From contig CABYSN010000002.1 of NCBI GenBank assembly GCA_902521645.1, positions 1 to 52,296 of the forward strand: 52,296 nucleotides of DNA, written 5' to 3'. Below, piece after piece: positions 17,679 through 26,265 of the stretch (the first letter of the stretch is position 1; every line of letters starts with the position of its first letter). The stretch comes from Planctomycetota bacterium. Lineage in GTDB: Bacteria; Planctomycetota; Phycisphaerae; Phycisphaerales; SM1A02. The position numbers and the translations under genes were made by a program. The notes beneath the pieces were generated by a model. It was given only the letters and a program-made list of their open reading frames with translations. It was not told the DNA's origin and made no database searches.

Positions 17679-19268
17679 TCAGTGCCTGAAATGGCGGACG
17701 CCGGTGAGCAGGCAGGTCACGCCACGAGCCTCGCAGAGCTCGAAGGTGGCTTCATCCCGCTTCGAACCACCCGGATGCACGATGCAGGTGGCACCGGCTT
17801 CGATGAGAAGTTCCGGGCCATCTGGAAACGGGAAGAAGGCATCACTCGCCGCGATCACAGGCCCGTCGCCTTGAAGGCCGGCGCCTGCTTTTTCGATGGC
17901 GATCCGGCAGGAGGCCACTCGATCCATCTGGCCGGCACCTGCGCCGAGCAGTGCGCCGTTTCGTCCCAGGCACACGGCGTTTGATTTGAGATGTTTCACC
18001 ACGGTGGCCAGGATGCCGGCGTCACGCCGCATGATGTCTGATGGCTTCGGTCCTGCGGCATGACGGAAGTCATCCGGCTTGACCGGGGAACGATCCTGCT
18101 CCTGAGCGAGCAGACCGCCTGGAATGCTTCGATACATCACTTCAGTGCGGCTGGGTCTTCTGAGATCCCCGGTCGCGAGAAGTCTGACGTTGGCCCATTT
18201 CTCACTGAACACGGCGACGGCTTCTTCCGAGAATCGTTCCGCGATCACCACTTCAAGAAAACGGCATGTCTCCGTCATCTGTCGTGCCGCTTGCAGGTCG
18301 ATGTCACTCGACATCGCGACGATGCCACCATAGGCGGCCATCGGATCACCAGCGTGGGCGTTTTCGAACGCCTCGGAGGCCGCCTCGGCGACCGCGGTCC
18401 CGCAGGGGTTGGTGTGCTTGATGATGGCGACGTTCGTCTTGTCGGGATGGAGATCCCGCAGATCCTGCACCAGCTCCAGTGCCGCCGCGGCATCGAGAAT
18501 GTTGTTGTAGGAAAGTGGCTTTCCGCAGAGTTGATCGGCTGATGCCACATCCGCACCGCTGGGAGCGGGATCGGCGTAGAGCACCGCGCGTTGGTGGGGG
18601 TTCTCGCCGTACCGGAGACTTTCACGTGCCACGAACGAGAGTTGAAGCACATCGGGAAAGAGCGCTTCCGATTTGTGTCCCATCCAGGCACTTATGGCCG
18701 CGTCATATTCCGCGGTCCGGCTGAACGCCGCTGCCGCAAGTTCGCTGCGGAGTGCCTTGGTGGTGCATCCTTCGTTGTCACGAAGCTGCTGGATCACGTG
18801 GTCGTACTGGCTCGCATTGGTGACCACGGTCACGAAGTCATGGTTCTTGGCGGCGGATCGAAGCATCGACGGGCCACCGATGTCGATCTGTTCGATCGCT
18901 TCGTCGTCACTGACGTTCTCCTGACGGATCGTCTTCTCGAACGGGTAGAGATTCACGCAGACCAGGTCGATCGGCGTGATGTCATGTTCTTCGAGTGCGG
19001 CGACGTGGCTGGCCTCGTCCCGTCTGGCCAGGACGGCTCCATGGACTCTTGGATGGAGCGTCTTCACTCGACCGTCCATCATCTCGGGAAAACCCGTGAT
19101 CGATTCCACGGTCTTCACCGAGATCCCGGCCTCTTCGATCGCACGTGCCGTTCCTCCGGTGGAGATCAGCTCGACGCCGAGGCCTTCGAGTGCTCTTGCA
19201 AAGGGGATCAGATCGGTCTTGTCGCTGACCGATAGAAGCGCTCTGCATACTGGGGCGAGGTCCGTCAT
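17679..19268 (-). CDS. purH: Bifunctional AICAR formyltransferase / IMP cyclohydrolase
   Basis: 'ALLSVSDKTDLIPFARAL...GVELISTGGTARAIEEAGI', 'TGFPEMMDGRVKTLHPRVHGAVLARRD', 'LRYGENPHQRAVLY', 'IKHTNPCGTA'. Confidence 0.97.
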   Translation of the reverse strand: MTDLAPVCRALLSVSDKTDLIPFARALEGLGVELISTGGTARAIEEAGISVKTVESITGFPEMMDGRVKTLHPRVHGAVLARRDEASHVAALEEHDITPIDLVCVNLYPFEKTIRQENVSDDEAIEQIDIGGPSMLRSAAKNHDFVTVVTNASQYDHVIQQLRDNEGCTTKALRSELAAAAFSRTAEYDAAISAWMGHKSEALFPDVLQLSFVARESLRYGENPHQRAVLYADPAPSGADVASADQLCGKPLSYNNILDAAAALELVQDLRDLHPDKTNVAIIKHTNPCGTAVAEAASEAFENAHAGDPMAAYGGIVAMSSDIDLQAARQMTETCRFLEVVIAERFSEEAVAVFSEKWANVRLLATGDLRRPSRTEVMYRSIPGGLLAQEQDRSPVKPDDFRHAAGPKPSDIMRRDAGILATVVKHLKSNAVCLGRNGALLGAGAGQMDRVASCRIAIEKAGAGLQGDGPVIAASDAFFPFPDGPELLIEAGATCIVHPGGSKRDEATFELCEARGVTCLLTGVRHFRH

Positions 19269-20573
19269 TTAATTCTTGGATTCCAAGAGTTGGAGTCGGC
19301 CGTCATTCGAGGCGGCGATCAGGAGCAGGTCGCCTTGAGCGTCACGGCTCGCCTTGACCATCGAGACCATCGGGAGTGTGATCGATGACTTGAGATCACC
19401 ACGATCGGAATCGATGCGTGCAAGCATGTGTCGGTCTTCATCCCACACCAGGATGTCGTTCCCGAGCGCCGTCACGATCTCACCCCGGATGTTGGGATTC
19501 GACCACAGTCTTCGGCCTTGTGGTGCGTTGAGTGGGAGCGCATCGAAGCAGCTGAGCCCTTCGGATTCGGAGAATTGCAGGACGCGGTCGCCGATGGTGA
19601 CCGGGCCTCCCACGAACGGGCTCGGACTGAAGAACTGCCAGAGTTTCTGGCCGCTTTCCAGTTCGATGCAGGTCAATCGTTGTCCCTGATCCGCCAGATA
19701 CGCGGCGTCCTTGGATGCGGTGGGGGCGCTGCGTACGCCGACCTTCAGGTCCTTGCGCCAGAAGCGCTGGCCGCTACTCGCGCTCATCAGCATGACTTCT
19801 CCGTCGATGCTGACCGCCAGGATGTTCTTCCCGACTCTGATGGGTCCGTTGACGATTCCGCTGTCGAGCTTGTTGGCTTTGAGTTCGTATCCGACTCTGG
19901 TGTTGTGCCAGACGATTCGGCCGCTCGCCGTTCCGAAGATGAGGTTCTCGCCGGCACGAATGACCGTGGTGTCGGGGATTCGCACCATGTTCTGTCTGTT
20001 GACGATGTATCCGGTCTCGGCTGCGATCACGAACACGTCGGTGTCGGTGGTGACGTAGTAGAAGTCCCGTCCGTTCACATTGAAGAGATCGATGCCGAAG
20101 ATGGTTTCTTTGCGAGGCAGCGAGCCGTCCTTCCAGATCTCCTCGCCATTGTCGAGACGCAGGTCGGTGAGGACGTTGTTTCGATCCGAGATGATCAGTT
20201 CATCTCCGATGCGATGGATCGAGTCGATGCCGAAGGTTCCGGAACCCGCGGTCGTGGACTGCCAGATGGTTCGTAGTCCCAGCTGGCTGCTGGAGTCCGT
20301 GCTGATCAGTCGTGACTGATCGGCCATGGCGATGATCCTGTCCGTCGAGGTCTTCGCAGGCGTCCCGCTCTTCGCTGAGGCCTTGGCCTCGGCTTCGACT
20401 CTCGGTGCCGGGGTCGGTGCCGGAGCCCGCATCGAACTGGCATTGGAATCCCGGAACCGATCCGCTCTGTTCGGATTCTTGCAGGCTGAAAGACCGCAGG
20501 CGGTGATGGCGGCGAGGGTGCATGCAATCGTCATCGTGCGCATGTGCCGGAGGGTCGATTCGTTGGAGATCAT
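19269..20573 (-). CDS. PQQ-like beta-propeller repeat lipoprotein
   Basis: Lipobox-like 'CTLAAITACGLSAC'; 'LRLDNGEEIWKDGSL', 'SASSGQRFWRKDL', 'ELESGQKLWQFFSPSPFVGGPVTIGDRVLQFSESEGLSCFDA'; exact start uncertain. Confidence 0.8.
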   Translation of the reverse strand: MISNESTLRHMRTMTIACTLAAITACGLSACKNPNRADRFRDSNASSMRAPAPTPAPRVEAEAKASAKSGTPAKTSTDRIIAMADQSRLISTDSSSQLGLRTIWQSTTAGSGTFGIDSIHRIGDELIISDRNNVLTDLRLDNGEEIWKDGSLPRKETIFGIDLFNVNGRDFYYVTTDTDVFVIAAETGYIVNRQNMVRIPDTTVIRAGENLIFGTASGRIVWHNTRVGYELKANKLDSGIVNGPIRVGKNILAVSIDGEVMLMSASSGQRFWRKDLKVGVRSAPTASKDAAYLADQGQRLTCIELESGQKLWQFFSPSPFVGGPVTIGDRVLQFSESEGLSCFDALPLNAPQGRRLWSNPNIRGEIVTALGNDILVWDEDRHMLARIDSDRGDLKSSITLPMVSMVKASRDAQGDLLLIAASNDGRLQLLESKN

Positions 20574-20671
20574 TCGGTGGGTTCCTGACATGAGTGGGGC
20601 TCCTAATCGGCCGGAAGAATCACATTCCCCCGATTCGAATCCGGTCAGTATCGGAATCAGAAGCTGAAGCG

Positions 20672-21280
20672 TCAACCGGTGACGGGTGGAGTACGCTCCA
20701 GAAGCGCTGAAACCATCTTGGCCAGACAGTCTGCTTCGAGATTCACCAGATCGCCCTTCTGGAGCTCGGAGAGCGTTGTTCTCTCCAGAGTTTCCGGAAT
20801 GAGTGCGATTTCAAGCCTCTGGTCGGCCGTTTCCGCGATCGTGAGTGAGACTCCGTCGACCGTGATCGACCCTTTTTTGATCAGAAATCTTGCAAGCTCT
20901 TCACTGGTTTCGACGCTGAGGATCCAGCCGCGGCCATCCTCTTCGCGATTTTCCAGAACCGTACCGGTCGATTCCACGTGGCCCTGGACCAGATGACCCC
21001 CAAGAAGAGTGGTCGGTGTCGCGGCATGTTCGAGATTGACGGCCGATCCGGTCGGGAGTGTGGCGAGGGTCGTGGTCGTGGAAGTCGTGCGCACCATGTC
21101 GAACTCGAGATGGTCTTCGGTCTTCTCGACCACCGTGAGGCAGCAGCCGTTGACGGCGATCGAATCGCCATGATCCGGATCGTGCGTCCAGCCATTCTTG
21201 GCGATGGTGAGGCGGGTCACATTGCCTTCATCCGTCCGGTCGTGAATCGTTCCCATGTGTTGAATCAATCCTGTGAACAT
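20672..21280 (-). CDS. ribE: Riboflavin synthase alpha chain
   Basis: 'MFTGLIQHMGTI', 'GDSIAVNGCCLTVV', 'NLEHAATPTTLLGGHLVQGHVESTG', 'KKGSITVDGVSLTI'. Confidence 0.96.
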   Translation of the reverse strand: MFTGLIQHMGTIHDRTDEGNVTRLTIAKNGWTHDPDHGDSIAVNGCCLTVVEKTEDHLEFDMVRTTSTTTTLATLPTGSAVNLEHAATPTTLLGGHLVQGHVESTGTVLENREEDGRGWILSVETSEELARFLIKKGSITVDGVSLTIAETADQRLEIALIPETLERTTLSELQKGDLVNLEADCLAKMVSALLERTPPVTG

Positions 21281-21323
21281 GTGTTCAGGATAGGCCGACC
21301 GGCGGTGGAAATGTCAGTCGATG

Positions 21324-22577
21324 TCAGGCAACTTCGATTTGAGCGGATGCTTCGGCATGGTGGAGGCACAGCAGGGTCAGATCATCCTTCTGTCTCAGCG
21401 AGCCTCTGCGTGCATCGATGGCCGTTTCGAGTCGTTCGATCATGGCCCCGGGGTCACCGAGTTCCGAGAGAGACTTGAAGACTCTCAGGTATGCATTGTT
21501 GGGCAGATGCAGGGCCTCGTCCGGGACGTCCGGTATGGGGAAGGCCTGTTCGAAACCATCTGAATAGACCAGCAGACTTTGGCCCGGTTCGAGCCGTCCA
21601 TGCATCGTTTCGAACTCCGAATCCTCGAAGATCCCGAGTCCCGGCCCGCCGTTTTCAATATTCATCGCGGTGATTCGATCGCTCCCGAGGATCATCGGTG
21701 GGGGGTGCCCCGCGGTGCTGTAGGAAAGCGAGCCATCCCGGCAATCGATGGTCATGTAGAGCCCCGTGGCGAATCTGGAACGTGATCGTTCCATCTGGCA
21801 GAGAGCATCGTTGAGAGATCTCATCACCTCGCCGGGCGTGCGGATTCGACCGTCTTCCGAGCGGGGTTCGAAGGATTTGGCCATGATCATCGTCATCAGG
21901 GCGGACGCCACGCCATGTCCGGCGGCGTCGGCGAGGAACACGCCCATGCGATTCTCATCGAGCATTCGTGCCTGATAGAAATCGCCGGAGACATACGAAG
22001 AGGGTCTCCAGAATGCAGCCATGGACATGCCATGCGAACTCGGCAGGGTCCGGGGAAGAAGCGCCTTCTGCACCAGCATCGCCGACTGCAGTTCCTCGTC
22101 CATCAGGTCGATCTCCTCGGTGACGCTTTCAATGAGTCGGCCGTTCACCTCGTTCTGCATGCGCAGTCCGTGAATCATCTCCCAGCTGGAGATCATGCCG
22201 CGCATCACGGCACTCGTCGTGCGGACCGACGTGTTCGACGGGAGGACTGTCAGACCGACGATCCCCGCCGAGACTGCTCGGGGTTGATGATCGGAGAGCA
22301 CCACGATCGGAAGGTCCTGTCCGTCTGCTTGTTTCATCACCTCTCGAGTCGCTTCCGCGAGCGCGCTCTCAGGTGTCGCATCCTCGGAGGGAAACACGAC
22401 GATCCCGCATGCATTCCCATCGATGCACGGAGGCCAGGCCTCATCGGCGAAACGGTGCAAGGTCGAGAGGGGCAGCCCGGCTTCCGCGAGCCCGGCATTG
22501 AATTCAATCAACCAGGCGTCGCCGTCGACATGAGTGCCGGCCGTCTTGGAAAGGATGAGGATTCTGTCTTCCTGCAC
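21324..22577 (-). CDS. SpoIIE-type PP2C phosphatase with N-terminal receiver-like domain
   Basis: 'SYVSGDFYQARMLDENRMGVFLADAAGHGVASALMTMIMAK', 'GQSLLVYSDGFEQAF', 'QKDDLTLLCL'. Confidence 0.9.
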   Translation of the reverse strand: MQEDRILILSKTAGTHVDGDAWLIEFNAGLAEAGLPLSTLHRFADEAWPPCIDGNACGIVVFPSEDATPESALAEATREVMKQADGQDLPIVVLSDHQPRAVSAGIVGLTVLPSNTSVRTTSAVMRGMISSWEMIHGLRMQNEVNGRLIESVTEEIDLMDEELQSAMLVQKALLPRTLPSSHGMSMAAFWRPSSYVSGDFYQARMLDENRMGVFLADAAGHGVASALMTMIMAKSFEPRSEDGRIRTPGEVMRSLNDALCQMERSRSRFATGLYMTIDCRDGSLSYSTAGHPPPMILGSDRITAMNIENGGPGLGIFEDSEFETMHGRLEPGQSLLVYSDGFEQAFPIPDVPDEALHLPNNAYLRVFKSLSELGDPGAMIERLETAIDARRGSLRQKDDLTLLCLHHAEASAQIEVA

Positions 22578-22610
22578 GGATGCTCCCGATGATGGTGTTT
22601 CCTGGCGGAA

Positions 22611-22630
22611 TGCCGGTTTTCGAACCGGCA
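22611..22630. terminator. Intergenic hairpin
   Basis: TGCCGGTT-TTCG-AACCGGCA (UUCG tetraloop on plus strand). Confidence 0.4.
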
Positions 22631-22652
22631 GCTTCCCCCTGGAGTCATCGGG

Positions 22653-23156
22653 TCAAGGAAGACGCTTCTTGAGGCAATCGAGCGGCATCTCGATCTTCTG
22701 GCCTGTTTTCAGTCCCAATTCGGCGATTCGGCCATATTCAAGCTCTATGGCGTACTGTGCCGCCAGCACGCTCTTGTATCCGGTCAGTCGATCCTCATAC
22801 TCAGCAAGCGTTTCCGTCTCCTGCTGGAGGGGTTCAGCCGGCATCTGGTGAATCGCCGTGATTCGGCCCCTGCCATCGAGAAACATGATGTCGAGTGGAA
22901 TCAGGCAGTTCTTCATCCAGAAGCGCCTCCAGCGGGGTTCCGGAAAGACGAACAGCATGCCACCGTCGCGTGCGATGCTCTCCCGACCTCCCATCCCGAG
23001 CTGAATGGTTTCTTCCGTGCTGACCACTTCCAGTGTGAACGTCTCCCCGGCGATGACCAGGGTCTGCGTCGGTCCGGTTTCGCACCCGCAGGCCGACAGG
23101 GCAAGTCCCACCGTCAGTGTGAAAAGCCATTGCGCCGTTCTTTCAAGAGTGATCAT
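22653..23156 (-). CDS. DUF192 family protein
   Basis: 'RTAQWLFTLTVGLALSACGC', 'FTLEVVSTEETIQLGMGGRESIARDGGMLFVFPEPRWRRFWMKNCLIPLDIMFLDGRGRI'; start overlaps the stop of the upstream gluQ. Confidence 0.9.
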   Translation of the reverse strand: MITLERTAQWLFTLTVGLALSACGCETGPTQTLVIAGETFTLEVVSTEETIQLGMGGRESIARDGGMLFVFPEPRWRRFWMKNCLIPLDIMFLDGRGRITAIHQMPAEPLQQETETLAEYEDRLTGYKSVLAAQYAIELEYGRIAELGLKTGQKIEMPLDCLKKRLP

Positions 23157-24133
23157 GAGGGGGATTCCTTGAGACGTTCCTGGATGTCTGCCGGCAGGCG
23201 GTCGCCGTCTTCTTCGCTGGCTTGTCGTGCCCAAGACACGATCGACTCATGTTCGATCTTTTCGGCAAATTCGGTGGCAGTTCTTGGATGCGGCTCGCTG
23301 AAACCGCAGCTTGCGGCGAGATGCTGGATGACATGCATGCTGCGGACGCCTCTGCTCTTCATCTGAGAAAGCGTCTCGTCGTCATCGCGTTTGGCCAGTC
23401 TTCGGCCTTCATGGTCCCTCATCAAGGGGACATGCCACCAACGAGGCGATGGCACCTCGAACAATTCGGCGAGGCGGACCTGAAGTGCGGCCGATGGCAG
23501 CAGGTCCTCTCCACGAATGACATCGGTCACTCCATGGTGCGCGTCATCGAGGACGACTGCCAGTTGATAGGAAGGCGTGTCCCGTCTCGTCCATACGATC
23601 GGGTCACCGAACATGTCGAGCGGATCGCACGAATACGTGCCCAGGATCCGATCTTCAATGGTGCAGCGGCCTTTCGCGATCGCCGCTCGATGGTTGTGCG
23701 GTCCCTGCGAAAAACGATAGAGCTGCATGTTCGATGGCCTCAGCTCGAATGTTGATCGTGCCTTCGGGGCTCCTTCGTGTGGTGCGCCGAGTGCTTCTGA
23801 GGCTTCGCGAAGTGCCCGTCGCGATCGATCGCATTCAAAGATGCGGCCCGAATCGGCAGCCTTGACGACTGAAGCGCGGTGGCGTTCGATGTCTTCCGAC
23901 TGCCTGATCATGTCGCCGTCCCAATCGAGTCCGAGCCACTCGAGGTTCTCCAGAATCATCGCTTCCGAGTCCCGGTTGCACCGTTCTCCGTCGAGGTCCT
24001 CCATGCGCAATTGAACGGTCCAGTCACGGGCTCGGCCGATCGCCCAGCAGAGCAGCAGGCTTCTTGCATTGCCGAGGTGCAGGGCCCCGGTCGGGGATGG
24101 CGCGAGTCTCGTGATTCTCCTTGGATCCGTCAT
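23153..24133 (-). CDS. gluQ: Glutamyl-Q tRNA(Asp) synthetase
   Basis: 'RLAPSPTGALHLGNARSLLLCWAIGRARDW', 'LRMEDLDGERC', 'YQLAVVLDDAHHGVTDVIRGEDLLPSAALQVRL', 'RLAKRDDDETL'; truncated GluRS-like length. Confidence 0.93.
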   Translation of the reverse strand: MTDPRRITRLAPSPTGALHLGNARSLLLCWAIGRARDWTVQLRMEDLDGERCNRDSEAMILENLEWLGLDWDGDMIRQSEDIERHRASVVKAADSGRIFECDRSRRALREASEALGAPHEGAPKARSTFELRPSNMQLYRFSQGPHNHRAAIAKGRCTIEDRILGTYSCDPLDMFGDPIVWTRRDTPSYQLAVVLDDAHHGVTDVIRGEDLLPSAALQVRLAELFEVPSPRWWHVPLMRDHEGRRLAKRDDDETLSQMKSRGVRSMHVIQHLAASCGFSEPHPRTATEFAEKIEHESIVSWARQASEEDGDRLPADIQERLKESPS

Positions 24134-24266
24134 TTTCGTGTCTGGTGTCCTTCTTGCGGTGATTCTCACCTCGTCACGTCACGAGCTCCGACTTCGTTCG
24201 CTATAGTGCCCCGGTTCATGTTGTTCATGCAACCCCAAGCCTGCAATTGCACGGAATAAAGACGCC

Positions 24267-24572
24267 ATGTCCGATCAAACGAACCATATCGAAAAGCTCA
24301 CCGACGAACGACTGGCCGAAGGCCTCGTTTCGCTTCCGGAATGGTCTCAGAACGGGGATTCGATTCAGCGGACCTTCAGCTTCGATGATTTCATCAAGGC
24401 GATGGGATTCGTGAATGCGGTCGCGGAAAAAGCCGAGTCCGTCCAGCATCATCCGGACATTCTGGTGCGGTACAACAAGGTCACGCTCACGCTTTCCACC
24501 CACGATGCGGGCGGGCTCTCGGAGAGGGACCTTTCCTTCGCGAGCGACTGTGACCGTCTGTTCTCGCAGTGA
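24267..24572 (+). CDS. Pterin-4a-carbinolamine dehydratase
   Basis: 'LVSLPEWSQNGDSIQRTFSFDDFIKAMGFVNAVAEKAESVQHHPDILVRYNKVTLTLSTHDAGGLSERD'. Confidence 0.95.
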   Translation: MSDQTNHIEKLTDERLAEGLVSLPEWSQNGDSIQRTFSFDDFIKAMGFVNAVAEKAESVQHHPDILVRYNKVTLTLSTHDAGGLSERDLSFASDCDRLFSQ

Positions 24573-24625
24573 GCCGGCTCTGATCCACACTCGCCCATGG
24601 CCTTGCGGGACTCTGTGAGCGTCAT

Positions 24626-25669
24626 TCAACCAAGTGCGCTTCGGACCATTTCGGCTCTCGCCGAGAGTGAGTCGTCGTTCTCTTCCATGGTTGTTCCGCT
24701 CAGGGCGCACAGGTGCGCCGGCTGCACGTTGAGAAGAAGCCGATGGATCACGGCGAGGTCAGGTGAATCGACCACGCCGAGGGCCCGGCCTATGCGGAGC
24801 CTGCTCAGAAGTTTGATCGCTTCATCTATTCCCAGGAGACGGGCTGAAAGAAGCGTGCCGTGTGCTCGGTGGACGAAATCTTCGAGCATCATCCTCTTCT
24901 TCTCTTGAAGCACGCTGCGTGCATGTCTTTCATACTCGACGAGCTGGGGGACCACCGAACCGAGGAATTCCTCGAGCAATTCCTCCTCCGACGTGCCCAG
25001 GGTGATCTGATTCGAAATCTGGAAGAAGTCTCCGATCGATTCACTGCCCTCCCCGTGGTATCCGCGCACGGCAAGATCGAGATCCTTGGCGGCCTGGCGC
25101 ACTCGTCCCAGTTCCTCCGTGATTCGAAGTGCCGGAAGATGAAGCATGACCGAGAAGCGGATGCCGCAGCCGACGTTGGTCGGACACGCGGTCAGAAAGC
25201 CCCATCGTGGACTGAATGCGAATTCAATCGACGATTCGAATTCATCCCTGACTTCGGAGACCCTCTGAAAGGCCTCTCTCAGGGCAAGTCCGGGGGCCAG
25301 CGTCTGGATTCTCAGATGGTCTTCTTCGTTGACCATCACACTCAGTCTTTCGTCCTTCGAGATCGCCACGCCACGAGGAAAGGTGGCATCGGCGAATTGG
25401 TGCGAGATCAGGTGTCGTTCGACGAGCATGCGACGATCCCGGTCGCCCATGTTCTCCATCTCGAGCCACATCAGGTCGGCGTCATGTCCTGCGAACATCG
25501 GGATGCGTCGGACCATGCCCACCACTTCATTGCGGTCGGGGTCACTGGCCATGCCCACGAATGGAACTCCGGCGACATTGCGCGCCAATCGAACTCGGCT
25601 GGAGAGGACGATGTCCCAGTCCTTGCCGGAGGCTCCAAGCCACGAATCCTTGTCAAGTGGTCCGACCAT
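24626..25669 (-). CDS. mcsB: Protein arginine kinase McsB
   Basis: 'LSSRVRLARNVAGVPF', 'SVMVNEEDHLRIQTLAPG', 'GFLTACPTNVGCGIRFSVMLHLPAL', 'VRGYHGEGSESIGDFFQISNQITLG'; start at 25669 just after the mcsA stop. Confidence 0.94.
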   Translation of the reverse strand: MVGPLDKDSWLGASGKDWDIVLSSRVRLARNVAGVPFVGMASDPDRNEVVGMVRRIPMFAGHDADLMWLEMENMGDRDRRMLVERHLISHQFADATFPRGVAISKDERLSVMVNEEDHLRIQTLAPGLALREAFQRVSEVRDEFESSIEFAFSPRWGFLTACPTNVGCGIRFSVMLHLPALRITEELGRVRQAAKDLDLAVRGYHGEGSESIGDFFQISNQITLGTSEEELLEEFLGSVVPQLVEYERHARSVLQEKKRMMLEDFVHRAHGTLLSARLLGIDEAIKLLSRLRIGRALGVVDSPDLAVIHRLLLNVQPAHLCALSGTTMEENDDSLSARAEMVRSALG

Positions 25670-25674
25670 CTGTC

Positions 25675-26178
25675 TCACTCTTCTCCGCCGAGCATCGAGC
25701 CACCGAGTCCCTGAAGGGAGTCCCGGATCTCCGCGGCGCGTTCGTACTGTTCGGCCGCGATGGCTTCGTTCAATTGCTTGAGCAGTTTGGAGCGCTGCAG
25801 CTGGCGGTCCATGTGCCCTTCCTGTCGTTCCGGAATGTGGCCGGAATGGTGGCTGGCGCCTCCCTGAGCTCTGGCAATCAGTGGTTCGAGATGTTTTTCG
25901 AAGGCCTGATAGCAGTTCGGGCAGCCAAGAACGCCATGGTGGCGGAACTTCGCGATGGAGAGGCCGCAGGTCGGACAACTCGTCGACCGGCGTTTCTGCG
26001 ACTGCGGAGGAACAGGGATCGCCTTGGCGAATTGCTGAGCCATGGGGCCACCGGTCGATCCGTAGCCCTCTGCCGCGGCGCATTCCGGGCAGAGGTGGAT
26101 CTCCTGTTTCTTGCCATTCTTGATCCGGACCTCGTGGACCTGGGCAGGCTTCTCACATCTGTCGCATTTGTGTTCCAT
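25675..26178 (-). CDS. mcsA: McsA-type UvrB/UvrC-motif zinc-finger protein (McsB activator)
   Basis: 'HKCDRCEKPAQVHE', 'CPECAAAEGYG', 'CPTCGLSIAKFRHHGVLGCPNCYQAFEKHLEPLI', UVR 'LLKQLNEAIAAEQYERAAEIRDSL'. Confidence 0.92.
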   Translation of the reverse strand: MEHKCDRCEKPAQVHEVRIKNGKKQEIHLCPECAAAEGYGSTGGPMAQQFAKAIPVPPQSQKRRSTSCPTCGLSIAKFRHHGVLGCPNCYQAFEKHLEPLIARAQGGASHHSGHIPERQEGHMDRQLQRSKLLKQLNEAIAAEQYERAAEIRDSLQGLGGSMLGGEE

Positions 26179-26265
26179 GTCTGGTTTCCGCCTGCTCAAC
26201 CTTAGTCAGACATCTGGTCGTGGTGGCCTTACTATTCGAAAAAAAGCATCCTTGTCGAGGAACGT

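Noticed and set aside
25670-26083. N-terminal extension of the McsB ORF up to 26083
   Set aside because: Overlaps mcsA in another frame and is Arg/Pro-rich; start at 25669 gives the canonical McsB N-terminus
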